Shown: positions 1-10,030, numbered from the stretch's first letter. The stretch is DNA of 64,000 nt from Limnephilus marmoratus (GCA_917880885.1 OU862928.1:12047721-12111720); one strand, 5' to 3'. Made by a program: numbers and translations. The notes: generated by a model from the sequence alone, not told the origin.

Positions 1-33
1 TTAGCCACAGCAACGTGTGGCCGGGTCTGCTAG
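1..33 (+). mobile_element. Helitron 3' terminus (partial)
   Basis: The window opens inside a Helitron. A 7-bp stem (GCCACA pairing with TGTGGC and flanking bases) closes over GCAACG, then GGGTCTGCTAG follows and the next base is T. Hairpin plus CTAG is the standard Helitron 3' end. The same terminus recurs at 24699-24730, so both belong to one family. The rest lies outside the window. Confidence 0.75.
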
Positions 34-54
34 TTAATAAAAATAATGTAATTA

Positions 55-335
55 TCTCTTTTAATTAAAATTATTTTACTTGAATTATTTCACACGTTAT
101 TTAATTACAATAATACGTAGCAGTTACATTATTATTTGCTCCTTTTTGTAGATACTCTTAGTATCGCCCCAACTGCTTGAAATGGCTTTAAGCGTCTTTA
201 GTGATCAAATTTACATAGATAGGTACTTCTCACCACCACATCGACGCATTGTGTATAAGCAACAACTTCCCTCCTCCCCCCTAAACCTCCCAACTTATCT
301 GGGTTCTGCAAATCGGATCGTGCGTAGCCAGGAGT
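55..335 (+). repeat. Degenerate tRNA-SINE body
   Basis: This matches the body of the SINE at 21167-21581 (read on the minus strand): the block with TTATTTCACA, then GATACT...TATCGCCC, ATGGCTTTA, and AGGTACTTC before a C-rich stretch. The tRNA-like head is missing and there are several deletions. The short open frame at 182-442 is not a gene. Confidence 0.55.
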
Positions 336-439
336 GGGGTATTAATTGGAATATTTTGACGACGAAGGTGCTTTTTTATTTATTTTTTGGGTATAATATT
401 TTTTGTTTAGGTACATTTAAGCATATATCAGCAGAAACT

Positions 440-880
440 TAGTAAAACAGTATTATATACCTACACCGACACAGTAACAGTATTCTCAGACTATGCATAA
501 TATTGTTTAAAGAAATAATATTTTTATAATATATATAACTTCCATTAAATTATTTCTTCCATTGTCTATGAACAATGGAAGAAGTGAAAAGAAAAAGACA
601 AAAAGGGTTAAGGATAACATTATATTTGTGAGAACAGCATTCAATAAACAACTTACAGATGTTTAAATAACGTACAAAAATAACAGCACAGCTTAAGAGA
701 AAACAACATAACATGTACAGGAGTTATATTATCGATGCTAAAAACAGTACAATAATAACAGCTGAATAAAAATATATTAAAAAGATGATCCAACATAGTA
801 AGAAGGTATTAATCTGTTGACTGTGATGACGGCCGTGACCTTGAGAAAAAATTACACGCCGAAAAATCATAGATACGAAG
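440..880. other. Non-coding AT-rich stretch
   Basis: No gene or clear repeat is visible. A short perfect hairpin with 12-bp arms (TTCTTCCATTGT and its complement, 6-nt loop) lies at 554-583. Confidence 0.5.
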
Positions 881-1200
881 GTTTCCGTAGTCGAGGGGTA
901 ACGCTCTCAACTAGCAAGCGGAAGGTCACGGGTTCGAAACCCAACGTGCAAATTAAAAATTTGAATTATTTCACAATTTACTAATTAAAAATAATTTTTA
1001 AATGTTTGCCGCACGTTCTAGAGTGGAAAATACTATCATTGATCAGATAGCCAGATTTCCCCACCGTCCTCTTCGCAATCTCCTACCACTCCCCACTACC
1101 TTCAACCTCACAACATACCCCAATTGGGGATGCCATAGTCTCATTTGCTTCAGACAGTTGAGGGCAGTTGGGACTCTTGTACGGTTTCATTTATAAAAAA
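881..1200 (+). repeat. tRNA-derived SINE, plus-strand copy
   Basis: The head starts GTTTCCGTAGT, like the 5' end of insect tRNA-Val. An A-box-like stretch and the B box GGGTTCGAAACCC (near 932) follow. The body shares GCCGCACGTTC, GATACTATCATT-like words and CCCCAATTGGGGATGCCAT with the copy at 21167-21581. It ends in a short A-rich tail near 1195. SINEs are transcribed by Pol III from these boxes and moved by a partner LINE, which is not identified here. The short ORF at 1002-1196 is SINE sequence. Confidence 0.75.
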
Positions 1201-1338
1201 AGAAGATTAAAAAGATAATTTATTCCAACACCGTCAGAGAAGCTGTGTATATCAAATAAAAAATATTTTCTAAAGAAATATTTAACGTTTATAAACAACG
1301 TTAATTTTTTTAAATTTTCTAATTAGTAACTTACTTTC
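1201..1338. other. AT-rich flank 3' of the THAP gene model
   Basis: This would be the 3' UTR of the minus-strand gene. I see no canonical AATAAA close to the stop on that strand. Confidence 0.3.
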
Positions 1339-1700
1339 TTATAATAAGTTTTCCATTTTTTTGTAATTGACTTCAATTGGTTTATTTTTTTGAGTGGTTT
1401 TTGATATAATAAGTGGTTCTTCCATAAAGACGGGTTGGGGTTCCTGAATCTGGGGAATAGAGACATAATATTATATTGTTAGGTATAAAAACATTTAGTC
1501 AGTTACTAGAGTGGTCCGCACACTACATAATAGTACAATGTGTTTTTGAAGTCATCAAAGGTCAATAATCAATTGGTATTCACAAAGCTTTCTGGAATAG
1601 TAGTGGGTACCATACAACTGACGAGCACACATGACTGAGCAGCTGCAGCTACGGCCTCGATCTCCGTCAAGCACATAGTCATAGGTTCTGGTTCGCATTC
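1339..1700 (-). CDS. Putative 3' exons of the THAP gene
   Basis: Two exon candidates follow the THAP exons in matching phase. Exon 3 (1700-1623, 26 codons) follows a pyrimidine-rich stretch ending in AAAAG and can end at a GTCAGT donor (GT at 1622-1621). It encodes an acidic start (ECEPEP) and an Ala run. Exon 4 (1449-1339) follows a strong acceptor, TCTCTATTCCCCAG, and reads 36 codons (starting IQEPQPVF) to TAA at 1341-1339. THAP exon 2 ends in phase 0, and both of these begin in phase 0. Exon 3 may be spurious, since exon 2 could join exon 4 directly. The domain is not recognised. Confidence 0.4.
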
Positions 1701-2087
1701 CTTTTCGAAACGAGAAAAAGTTGACAATATTAGGTATATAATCATTATTGCAATTCGATAATTTACATATTTATTACAAATTTGTGACATGCACTATCAA
1801 TAAAATATTAATTTAAACGATAATTAAATATAAGAATGAACTCACGACGTGTGTGCTGTGTAGAGCAGGTGCACAAGAAACGAGAGAAAAATCAGAATCC
1901 TCTTGAGGGTTCATCTATCCATAAGTATTATTGATCGTTTCATCAGTTAGAGAAAGACATACATATGATTTCTCAGAGAAGTTGTCGCTTAATTTCTGAA
2001 ATGGATAGATAATAAAATTAAAATAATTACATGTAATGAATAACTACATAAAAGAATTATTAGTCATTAAAGAATTTATATACTAAC

Positions 2088-3519
2088 GATTATTCTTTCT
2101 GTAACAGGTGACAAAGAGACCGATGGAATCGCACCTACACGTAGCACACGTGTGCCCTGTTTGTTTATTATAAAATCTGTCTCTTTGAAATGTTCTGAGC
2201 AGATACGAAGGTTACGAACACTTGTCTGCTCACTTTTACCGGATGAAAGTCGCCACATTGTCTTCAAGTCTTCTTTTTTGGGAAATCTTTAAGAAAATAC
2301 ATAACATTTCACTTTTCAGAAGATAATAGAAAAGAAAAACAACTCAAAAACAAATTAAATTTTATACACACAGCTTTTACCAGCGATTTCTAAGAGTATT
2401 TGGAGTCAAAAGTTAGATGTAATTTTGTCGTCCGATGACAATTTTTCAATTAAAAACAAAAAACGTGTTTTCCATACATATACATACTCGGAATAACCTA
2501 GAGCATTACGCGATATACACTCGTTCTCGTTCCAGCAGTACCGTACATACGGAACAACGCGCTTACCTAACACGTGGTCCGCTGATACGTGACAGTGTGA
2601 TCCAAAGATAATATAATCGGTGGCGACGTGCGATAGAAAAATATTTTATATTAAATTTTGATTGATAAAAAATATCATCGGACAGCAAAATGACACATAC
2701 ATTTTTCATTCCAAACATGCTCACTGTATCTCATTTTACTTCTAAACATACCACGAAGGAGTACATAATTAAGAAAGCAAAATATACAATAACGCCTAAT
2801 AAATAAAACCATACTTTATTCCACTTTTAACCCCTTACTAATAGCGTGTTTTAAATTTTATACAACTGAATAACCAACTATTTATCTTATATTAACGGTT
2901 GTTTATGAGTTGCGTAAAATTCAAAACTCGTTTAGTAATAAGGCCCTTAAAGTGTAATAAATTAAAAAATGATTGGTTTATTATCCTTTATTAATACGAC
3001 GGATTTCCAGCAAGAAATAACACATGAAAAGATAGACGTTCCAAATGATACGATTAGGAAAGCGCAAAAATAAATATTAGCAAAGCGCAAAAGGCGAAGG
3101 CACATCCCTGATTCTTTTGCAAACGGCTGTGTATTTTATGTCGCCATGCATATTATAGCTGTGTGTGAACACGCTCCCTGAGCGTTAACACGTGTTCACA
3201 CACACAACTGTAATATGCGTGGGATGGCGTATTTCGGCATATCGCTCGCCGTACATTCCCAATCGGAATATATGGCGAGCGATATGCTGAAATACGCCAT
3301 CCCACGCATATTACGGCTGTGTGTAAACAAGTTCATGATAGTATATGTTACAAAACTGATAATATTGTAATATAATTCGAATAAGCTTAAAATAAAGTAA
3401 AATAATGCTTACCTATGGAATGTAATACGACAATTTGGTTTATTCTCGTTTTCACTTCTATTTTTACACGTTTTCATAGCACAAGCTACCGTTTTTGCCT
3501 TGTTATTTCGTAAAATGTA
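2088..3519 (-). CDS. THAP-type zinc-finger protein, two exons
   Basis: THAP domains bind DNA through a C2CH zinc centre. Exon 1 is open from 3519 and ends at 3413 (CATAG then GTAAGC). It carries the first Cys pair as C-x4-C (ACAMKTC) and ends ITFHR. Exon 2 starts at 2286 after TTTTCTTAAAG and reads FPKKEDLKTMW, then RICSEHF (C-x2-H), then GAIPSV. It ends at 2088 before GTTAGT. Both Cys of the pair, the Pro of FPK, the Trp, the C-x2-H, the Phe after the His and the C-terminal Pro are all present. The AG/A codon split across the intron gives Arg. The intron (3412-2287) holds a MITE and a foldback. No in-frame ATG precedes the first Cys pair, so a 5' exon is probably missing or the start is lost. 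It could be a host gene or a domesticated transposase head. Confidence 0.75.
2812..2962. mobile_element. Small MITE in the THAP intron
   Basis: Imperfect terminal inverted repeats of about 60 bp: the left end has CCACTTTTAACCCCTTACTA, and the right end reads back as CACTTTAAGGGCCTTATTA. A diverged relative lies at 3835-3952. It has no coding capacity. Confidence 0.55.
3147..3322. repeat. Nested foldback repeat
   Basis: One arm pair (about 3203-3258 against 3268-3322) shares GCGTGGGATGGCGTATTTC. A second pair (3147-3173 against 3190-3218) is built round GCTGTGTGTGAACAC. The same words occur in foldbacks at 5736-5841 and near 54040-54075, so this is a small dispersed family. It lies in the THAP intron. 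Confidence 0.7.
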
Positions 3520-3834
3520 CTATGTGACTTCGGCGCTGGTCAGAACAAGAATGATGACGTCACGTTTTTAGATTCAAGGGAGGCGGCTCTCGTAAGCCCA
3601 GGCGGTTCCATGGAACCGTTATGGGGAGGGGGAAACAATACGCTTTTATCACTTAGGGCAGGTCCATATATTCCTATGTCCGTGATCAAAACCAAACCAC
3701 TGCGCAGGGGTACTTACCAATGTCGTTCAAAAAAACGCGTTGAACATTTATAAATTATTAGTATTACGTGTGTATGTATAGATAACATATTTTAATAAAA
3801 ATCTGAAACAATAAGTCAAAATATTCTAAACCCT

Positions 3835-3952
3835 CTTTCCAATAAACGCATTTAACATTTTTCACAACTGACAACCATTTACCCTACATATGATCGTTTG
3901 TCAGTCATGTAAAATTTAAAACACGTTACTTAGTAGGGCCCTCACGAACGTA
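3835..3952. mobile_element. MITE related to 2812-2962
   Basis: An imperfect inverted repeat: AACATTTTTCACAACTGAC on the left against GTCAGTCATGTAAAATTT on the right, ending in TAGTAGGGCCC. It is diverged and non-coding. Confidence 0.45.
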
Positions 3953-3965
3953 AAAGTAAACTAAC

Positions 3966-4037
3966 CTGGCAATTCCAGTTTCCAAAACAATAGAATTAGA
4001 CCTTATATCCAATTGTACATCTTCCAAAGCGTACATT
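3966..4037 (-). CDS. Exon-like unit, copy 1 (72 nt)
   Basis: On the minus strand TATTTCAG precedes 4037 and GTTAGT follows 3966. The frame, entered with two bases from the exon before, reads MYALEDVQLDIRSNSIVLET and then GIA, ending with a 2-nt overhang. It is a symmetric exon (multiple of 3). Compared with the copies at 6254-6310 and 36655-36711 it has four extra codons, an in-frame difference that suggests past coding constraint. The protein family is not recognised; Leu/Glu-rich content hints at a helix. It cannot join THAP exon 1 in frame. Confidence 0.4.
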
Positions 4038-4271
4038 CTGAAATAATAATATGATAATTATAGGTATTTTTACTAGATAAATAGATAAAAACGCTATTTT
4101 TTCTATTTACGAGTATATTGTGAACTGCATATCTCCGAAAAATCGAAATTAGAGTGGAGTATGAGTATGGTACAATACTCACATAAACACCACCAAATCA
4201 ATAATAAAGCAGAAAAACTGTAGCTTGTAACTTGGTGCTTTTATGAGTGGAAGGGGGTGCATGGACCAGAT

Positions 4272-4843
4272 AGACCGGGAGGGGAGATAGGTAAACCCTA
4301 CGTCATCGACTACACGGATGAAACTACTTTTAAGTGATAATGGGCATTTAGAAAACCTTAAAAAAAGCTGGTCTGCCGGTGCGCCTCTTGGCAGGAGCCG
4401 CGCAGTCATGTGTTAAAATTTGCCAGGCTGCTGGTCGGCAGACCGCGAAATTCTTATATGGAATGATCGGGACTATAGTTATTGATTAGTTTCATTCGTG
4501 TAGTCGATGACGTAAAATCGACCAATTTTTTCCTCACTTTGACGCCGGCTGCCTCCGAACTTGCCAGGCTGCCGGTTGGCAGACCTGCTTTTTTCTCATT
4601 TTCTTATCGACCTTTATCATATGAGACCATTCCCGTTCGTGTAGTCGATGACGTAATTTTGACCAAAAAAATCGCTGACTATTTCCATGACTGCGCGGCT
4701 CCTGCCAAGAGGCGCACCGGCAGACCAGCTTTTTTAAGGTTTTCTAAATGCCCATTATCACTTAAAAGTAGTTTCATCCGTGTAGTCGATGACGTAGGGT
4801 TTACCTATCTCCCCTCCCGGTCTAAGATGTTCTCATTGCGTGT
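4272..4843. repeat. 141-bp tandem repeat with an inverted copy
   Basis: Three direct units have exact 141-bp spacing: TGCCA at 4421, 4562 and 4703, and GTGTAGTCGATGACGTA at 4498, 4639 and 4780. The third unit is matched nearly perfectly by an inverted copy at 4272-4410 (against 4686-4823), so 139-bp arms flank the other two units. Because 141 is 47 codons, a frame repeating RVVDDV stays open on both strands. I treat that as a by-product. Confidence 0.75.
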
Positions 4844-4867
4844 GCTTACTGAGAAGTTTCAAAAAAA

Positions 4868-5370
4868 CTCTTCTGTGCCTTTGTAAATCTACAAAAAGCA
4901 TACGACCGAGTTGACGGAAAAAAACTACGGAAGGTGTTGTACAAGTATGGAGTGAATACAAATCTCATACAGGCAATTGCGTCTCTGTATGAGGGAAGCG
5001 TTGCATGTATGAGGGTGAACGGCGATTTTAAGGGTGGTTTGACATCACAAAAGGCTGCGTAATGTCGCCGTGGTTATACAATCTATACATGGATAATTGT
5101 ACGCAAGAATTGAAAGAGGTGGGATTGGGCGCGAAATTGAGTTATCTGAAAGTCTGTTGCCTGTTGTATGCTGATGATGCGGTGCTGATTTTTAACAGTA
5201 TGTAAGATCTACAATCTCTCGTGTCTAGGATGAACGAAGAATGTATGAAGAATGAGTTAATGATGAATGTTAGTAAGTCTAAAGTGCTAAAGTCATGGTA
5301 TTTGAAAGAGAGAGTACGAAAACAAAGTGCAACATAGTTGTGAATGATGAATTTGCTAGAACTTGCGCAA
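4868..5370 (+). pseudogene. LINE reverse-transcriptase fragment
   Basis: Frames broken by several stops and shifts give RT motif A (NLQKAYDRVDG), then IQAIASLYEG, a GCVMSPWLYNLYMD-like motif B in two frames, and the catalytic LLYADDAVLI. This is the palm of a non-LTR reverse transcriptase. It starts abruptly at the end of the 141-bp array. The fragment at 35556-35960 may be the C terminus of the same family. Confidence 0.65.
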
Positions 5371-5735
5371 AATTTCTTTGATTTGTGCACGAAAAACCGA
5401 CGCTAATCGGGTCGGCCGCGAATGTTGCCGCAAACGCCAAAGACACACAAAACGGCCCAGTATACGGCCCAGAACGCGCTCGGCCAACGTGTACTGGAGC
5501 CTTCAGATAATATACTGTTCTGAGATATGAGATGTTTGTTTAAAGTTTGCAAAGACGATTTTTCATAATCTACATATTTACCGATTTCTGATTTTGAGGT
5601 TGAATCTTTTGTAAAGTATTTAGTTTAACATTTTTTTAAGGAAAAATATTTAAATAGGACATATACTAAATACCTATGAACATTATGCAACTAGCCAAGG
5701 CATAATAATTCATTGTTCAAAATTCTAACTTAGAC
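5371..5735. other. No gene seen
   Basis: A CG-rich patch (5390-5500) grades into AT-rich DNA. No repeat family is recognised. Confidence 0.3.
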
Positions 5736-5841
5736 CTGTGCCACACACAGCTATAAAAGATAAAAGATCATTTGGCTAGCGATATGCCGAAATACGCCAA
5801 GCCACATGATTTTTTATCTTTTATAGCTGTGTATGGCACAG
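5736..5841. repeat. Foldback, relative of 3147-3322
   Basis: Arms of about 32 bp (CTGTGCCACACACAGCTATA and its near-perfect complement) enclose a centre with GCGATATGCCGAAATACGCC, also found in the foldback at 3147-3322. Confidence 0.65.
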
Positions 5842-6253
5842 ATCTAATACAATTCTTTGCACTGGCAACGTACTATTTAAAAAATTTCCACTAAAATTAA
5901 CGAACTAAAATATTTTACGCAAGATTGAACCTCAAATTCAAAAATTGTTAAATGGATTACGAAAATTCAGAATAAGGAGAAGTTAGAACTCTGTCCAACC
6001 AAAGTGACGAACTACAAAGCGCCTCAGAAAGAGACAAATACAATAGGACAAAATAAAAACAAACATCATGTTAGAACCTTGTAAATTAAATGGAACTTGA
6101 TTTTATAACTTCTTCACGCAATTATCTACTAACTATCGGAAATAGAACATAGATGGTTCTAAAAATTATTTTGGTTAGAAATGAGCAAAAGATATGGTTT
6201 TGCATTCAAAGGTCATTTTTGAAAAAAAGTGTAAATTAATAAAAAAAACTTAC
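5842..6253. other. Probable intron or intergenic DNA
   Basis: No ORF of note. A short stretch at 5985-6020 (GAAGTTAGAAC...GTGACGAA) resembles 53801-53840, beside the exon candidate at 53.9 kb. The last 80 bp resemble the flank of the exon copy at 36655-36711. Confidence 0.3.
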
Positions 6254-6310
6254 CTGGCAATTTCAGTTTCCAAGGCATTGGAATTAGATTTATCTCCCAA
6301 AGCACGCATT
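6254..6310 (-). CDS. Exon-like unit, copy 2 (57 nt)
   Basis: A T-rich tract ending TTTACAG precedes 6310 and GTAAGT follows 6254 on the minus strand. The frame reads MRALGDKSNSNALETEIA, entered and left with 2-nt overhangs. It closely matches the copy at 36655-36711, including flanking intron-like sequence on both sides (for example GTCACCT upstream and the A-rich run after the donor). Only frame 2 is open in all three copies. The gene is not recognised. Confidence 0.45.
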
Positions 6311-6377
6311 CTGTAAAAAAAAAACAATAGCTGTCACCTATGTATGTTACATATAGATAATTTATTTTTATAATAAA

Positions 6378-6849
6378 CTAGCTGGTTCCCGGCATGTGTT
6401 GCTACGCCATTTAATAAATAAATTGTTTCTCCCTGCGTGTCCTTTCCCATTCATCCCGTTCCCCTTCCACCTCCCCTTCCTCTCCCGCGTCCCCTTCCCC
6501 TCTCGCGTTCTCACTCCGCCTTCTCCACCTTCTCTCTCCCCACCCCACTCCCCCCTCCCCCGTCCCACGAACCCCCCTACGGAATTCCCCTCCCCCCTCC
6601 CGGGTTTCCCTTACCACCCTCCCGCATTCCATACATTCAATCCCAGTACTTTCAGTTTTCAAACAGCTTGCGTGCCACCTATTGCTATTTTTTTATACAA
6701 ATTTCATTACGTAAAATTCCGTTTCTTTTATACAAACCTTGTCCTGACGATAACGAACACAACAAAAAAAGAATTATCCAATTTGGTGCAGTCTTTAGGA
6801 AGTTATGCGCGTACATGCATTTCGGCGATTCATTTTTTATACACATATA
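6378..6849 (-). mobile_element. Helentron-like element, minus strand
   Basis: The 3' end reads (complement) ...GCAACACATGCCGGGAACCAGCTAG at 6378. The 5' part matches 34219-34735: GCATAACTTC, GACTGCACCAAATTG and TCAGGACAAGG. The interior is a long C/T-rich tract, purine-rich on the coding strand. The 5' end is cut by the element starting at 6850. The ORFs over 6368-6928 are low-complexity shadows. Confidence 0.65.
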
Positions 6850-7176
6850 CAGCCTTACTAAAAAAAAACACAGCACGCCAGATAACCCGTGTTGTTACAG
6901 CAACATGAATAAAACAAAAATACACTAAAACAGGAAATATTACTAATAAGGTTTGATCTTAAAATGTATTTTAAATCCGGCAACAATGCATATTTAAGTA
7001 CTAAATTGTTTGTTTTCCTTCATAACCGCTAGGTGGCGCGCGGCACCTGCGCATTCGTTGTTCGCGCTCGTAAACGACGCTGGAAGCGCGAAATGATTTC
7101 TATGTGTGCGAAATGATTTTTGTGTGTGCAATATTACTTATGTGACGGTTAATTTCTATTAATATGAATAATTTAC

Positions 7177-8914
7177 AATACAACCCTATGCAAAGACGTT
7201 GATGGTTCAATTATATCCGATAAGGAACGAATTAAAACCGTGTGGAAAAATTACTTCTATAAACTTCTCAACCCTAATAGCGACATGAGAAGCCACCCTA
7301 CTAACATCCCCACTGAATCAAGTAATGAAGAATCAGCGAATCCACCAACAATGCCAGAAATAAATGCTGCACTAAAGAAACTTAAAAACAACAAATCACC
7401 TGGGAAAGACAACCTGCCGGCAGAGTTGTTCAAATATGGAAATGAGCACCTGAGAAAACTGCTACATAAGTTAATAACAAAAATATGGACCTTGGAAAAA
7501 ATCCCGGAGGAATGGCAAATAAGCATAATATGTCCAATTCATAAAAAAGGTGACAAGCTAAAATGCGAAAATCATAGAGGTATATCACTTCTATGCACAG
7601 CATATAAGATCTACACCATGATACTGAAACAAAGAATTGATAAGTACGCAGAAAACCTACTGGGAGAGTATCAGGCAGGCTTCCGCACCGGTAGATCCAC
7701 AACAGACCAACTGTTCACCGTCAGGCAGATCTTGGCAAAGTGCTGGGAGTTTGATATAGACATACACCAACTATTCATAGATTTCAAGCAAGCATATGAT
7801 AGCATAGATCGGGAGTGTCTATATGACATACTACTTCAATTCCAGATTCCACCTAAATTGGTTAGGCTCATCAAAGCCACAATGTCAGACTCAAGATGTC
7901 AGGTCAAAATAGATGGGGAACTGTCGGAAGAATTCACAGTATCGCAGGGACTAAAACAGTGGGATGGTCTGGCTCCCACTCTCTTCAACATTGTGCTCGA
8001 ACATGTAATAAGAAAAACGCTAATAGACACTGGCTCCAATATTTGTTTCAAGAGCAGTCAAGTTGTCGGATATGCGGATGACATTAACATTGTTGGAAGA
8101 TCAATTTCAGCCATTAAGGAGGTCTTCGATCCTTTAGAAACAGCGGCACGGGAAGTAGGACTGCAGGTTAATGTCAACAAAACGAAAATGATGATACAGA
8201 GCAGGAACCCTTCACACAGAAGAAGAAGTAGTGCACAATTCAAAGACAACTACTTATACGAAGTATAAGTAGTTGTCTTTGAATTGTGAAGAAAATTTGC
8301 CTACCTGGGCTCCAGTCTGACAGAATAATGAGGATCCAGCAGAAATCAGAAGGAGAATCACAGCAGCCAACAAAACATACTTCTCTTTGCTGCCAGTGTT
8401 TAAGTCACGTAGTGTCCACAGAAAAACCAAAATAACCATATATAAGACCATTGTTAGAACTGTATTGGCATATGGATGTGAGGCGCTGACACTGACGGTA
8501 AAGATGGCTGAAATGCTGGATACTTTTGAAATAAAAGTGCTGAGAAGAATATGTGGACCCGTGAAAGAGGGTGAACAGCGGCGCATCCGGCACAATACAG
8601 AATTGTATAATATATATAAGGCACCCAGCATCTCAACACATATGAGACTCCTCAGGCTGAGATGGGCTGGGCATGTACAAAGAATGCCGGATTTCACGCG
8701 TCCCAAAAAGAATTTTGACTGGACACCCAGGTGGAAAGAGAAAAGTGGGAAGACCCAGACTGAGGTGGGAAGACGAAGTAAGAGGGGATGCAGCACAGCT
8801 TCTCCAGGTACCAAATTGGAAGTCAGCCGCTGAGGACAGGAGGAGTTGGAGGCGACTGTTGCAGGAGGCCAAAGCTCGATATGGGCTGTAGCGCCATCGA
8901 AGAAGAAGAAGAAG
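7177..8914 (+). pseudogene. 5'-truncated RTE-like LINE
   Basis: Flanked by the 13-bp TSD ATGAATAATTTAC (7164-7176 and 8915-8927) and ending in a (GAA)n tail typical of RTE-type LINEs. The first frame (from 7240) encodes RT: KKGDKLKCENHRGISLL, motif A LFIDFKQAYDSID, motif B as SQGLKQWDGLAPTLFN (usual Gly-Asp here is WD) and the catalytic YADDINIVG. A 55-bp palindrome at 8234-8288 breaks it. Two overlapping frames (8387-8891) carry the C terminus: RLRWAGHVQRM, GRPRLRWEDEV and a final DRRSWRRLLQEAKARYGL. The endonuclease domain is missing. It sits inside copy C. Confidence 0.85.
8234..8288. repeat. Perfect 26-bp palindrome in a LINE ORF
   Basis: Arms 8234-8259 and 8263-8288 are exact reverse complements round GAA, with ACTACTTATAC at the centre. 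It falls between the RT and C-terminal parts of the LINE and ends the first reading frame (EV, stop at 8268). Confidence 0.85.
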
Positions 8915-9740
8915 ATGAATAATTTACTCTTGTATTTATATCATTGTTATATTTACCGTGTTTTTGTGGTTTTTCATAAGTTTTAGTCAAGTTATAAAAC
9001 AATAATCGTACTTTGAAAATTGAAGTGTCAAAAATTATTTTACATGATACATGAGAATTCAAATTTACATTTTTACGAGATTTTATTTTATGAGAATTTT
9101 ATGAAAGTGGTGTTTTTTTAAATAATAAGTGTTCCTAAATGCATCAAAGAAACTAACGTCTTTAGAGATGCAAGAAATCTGATATAAAAGACGGTATAAT
9201 GTTAAGGTTAGTTTTTTAGCAATAAAAAAAAACTTTGAAATTTTTTATTATTTTTTTATTGTATGCACGAGGAAAAAGTGAGGTGATAGTTTCCTTCCAA
9301 ATTTATTACATAAAAGGACTGTGTTTTTTAAATTTTGTTTTTTTTTTATTTCTCTACATTTAAGTAAAAAAAAAATTTGGTAAGAATTTTTTTTCCATTT
9401 ATTTCCGAGTTTGAATCTTAAAATATGTCAGTTTTTGAAAACTAAACTGTATTTCAAATATACAAATCTAAAAGGTAATTTTTTCTAGTTTTCATAATTG
9501 GTTTTTGTTTTTACGACACCTTCAAAAATAAGAAAATATAGAACATTCAAAATACTTTTGAAAATTTTCAAATTTCGTTCGTACATCAATCGTTAAAATA
9601 GAGATAAACTACCCTCTCAGGCCGTGTAAACCACGTGTATTTCTTTCAATGAACAAATTTTTAATTAGTAATGTTTTCACATCCGCGGCCGTTTGTCAAT
9701 TGAATAAAATTTTCACTGGGTTTTTTTAGTAAGGGTGATA

Positions 9741-10030
9741 AAAGATAGATGACATCACATAATAGTAAATAACATTATATTCATAAAATCAAAATTTCAT
9801 TTTTTCTTCTCACCTTCTACAGTTAGTTCATCATGCGTTCATGATTTCTGAGAAATCATTTATTCTTATAAATACGACTTAGTTTTTGTTTATTTACCAT
9901 TTTCGGAAAACAATATTATTATTTGCGATAATCGATAATGCGAAATCACGTAACGCAGAAGTACATGTCCATGTGGCGAGCTGTCCGGACAGCCCAGGGA
10001 TGTTCTGTCCAAAAAAATTATTTCGAGGTG
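9741..10030. repeat. Dispersed repeat R, 5' portion
   Basis: Matches 40905-41170: ACATAATAGTAAATAA, ATAAAATCAAAATTT, CAATATTATTATTTRCG and GTGTGGCGAGCTGTC. It ends where the LINE fragment at 10093-10217 begins. No coding potential. Confidence 0.6.

Larger units (their letters stand above)
6850..9737. mobile_element. CAGCCTTACT-ended DNA element, copy C
   Basis: Starts CAGCCTTACTAAAAAAA and ends TTTTTTTAGTAAGGGTG, flanked by ATA on both sides (6847-6849 and 9738-9740), a 3-bp TSD. Its halves match copies A (43801-44980) and B (46413-49716), including the GAGGAAAAAGTGAGGTGATA block near 9275. A LINE interrupts it at 7177-8914; without the LINE it is about 1.1 kb. No transposase is seen, so it is non-autonomous. 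A 3-bp TSD and CA start would suit a CACTA/EnSpm-like group, but that is a guess. Confidence 0.75.

Noticed and set aside
881..950. Possible tRNA-Val gene
   Set aside because: A and B boxes are present, but the acceptor stem does not close and the sequence continues into a SINE body shared with 21167-21581.
4482..4886. 134-aa ORF with repeated RVVDDV
   Set aside because: It is the 141-bp repeat read in a frame that its length preserves; the inverted copy gives the same peptide on the other strand. No start or promoter context.
8234..8288. Resemblance of TATACGAAGTATA to a lox site
   Set aside because: Only the central few bases match, there is no recombinase, and the arms extend as an ordinary palindrome.
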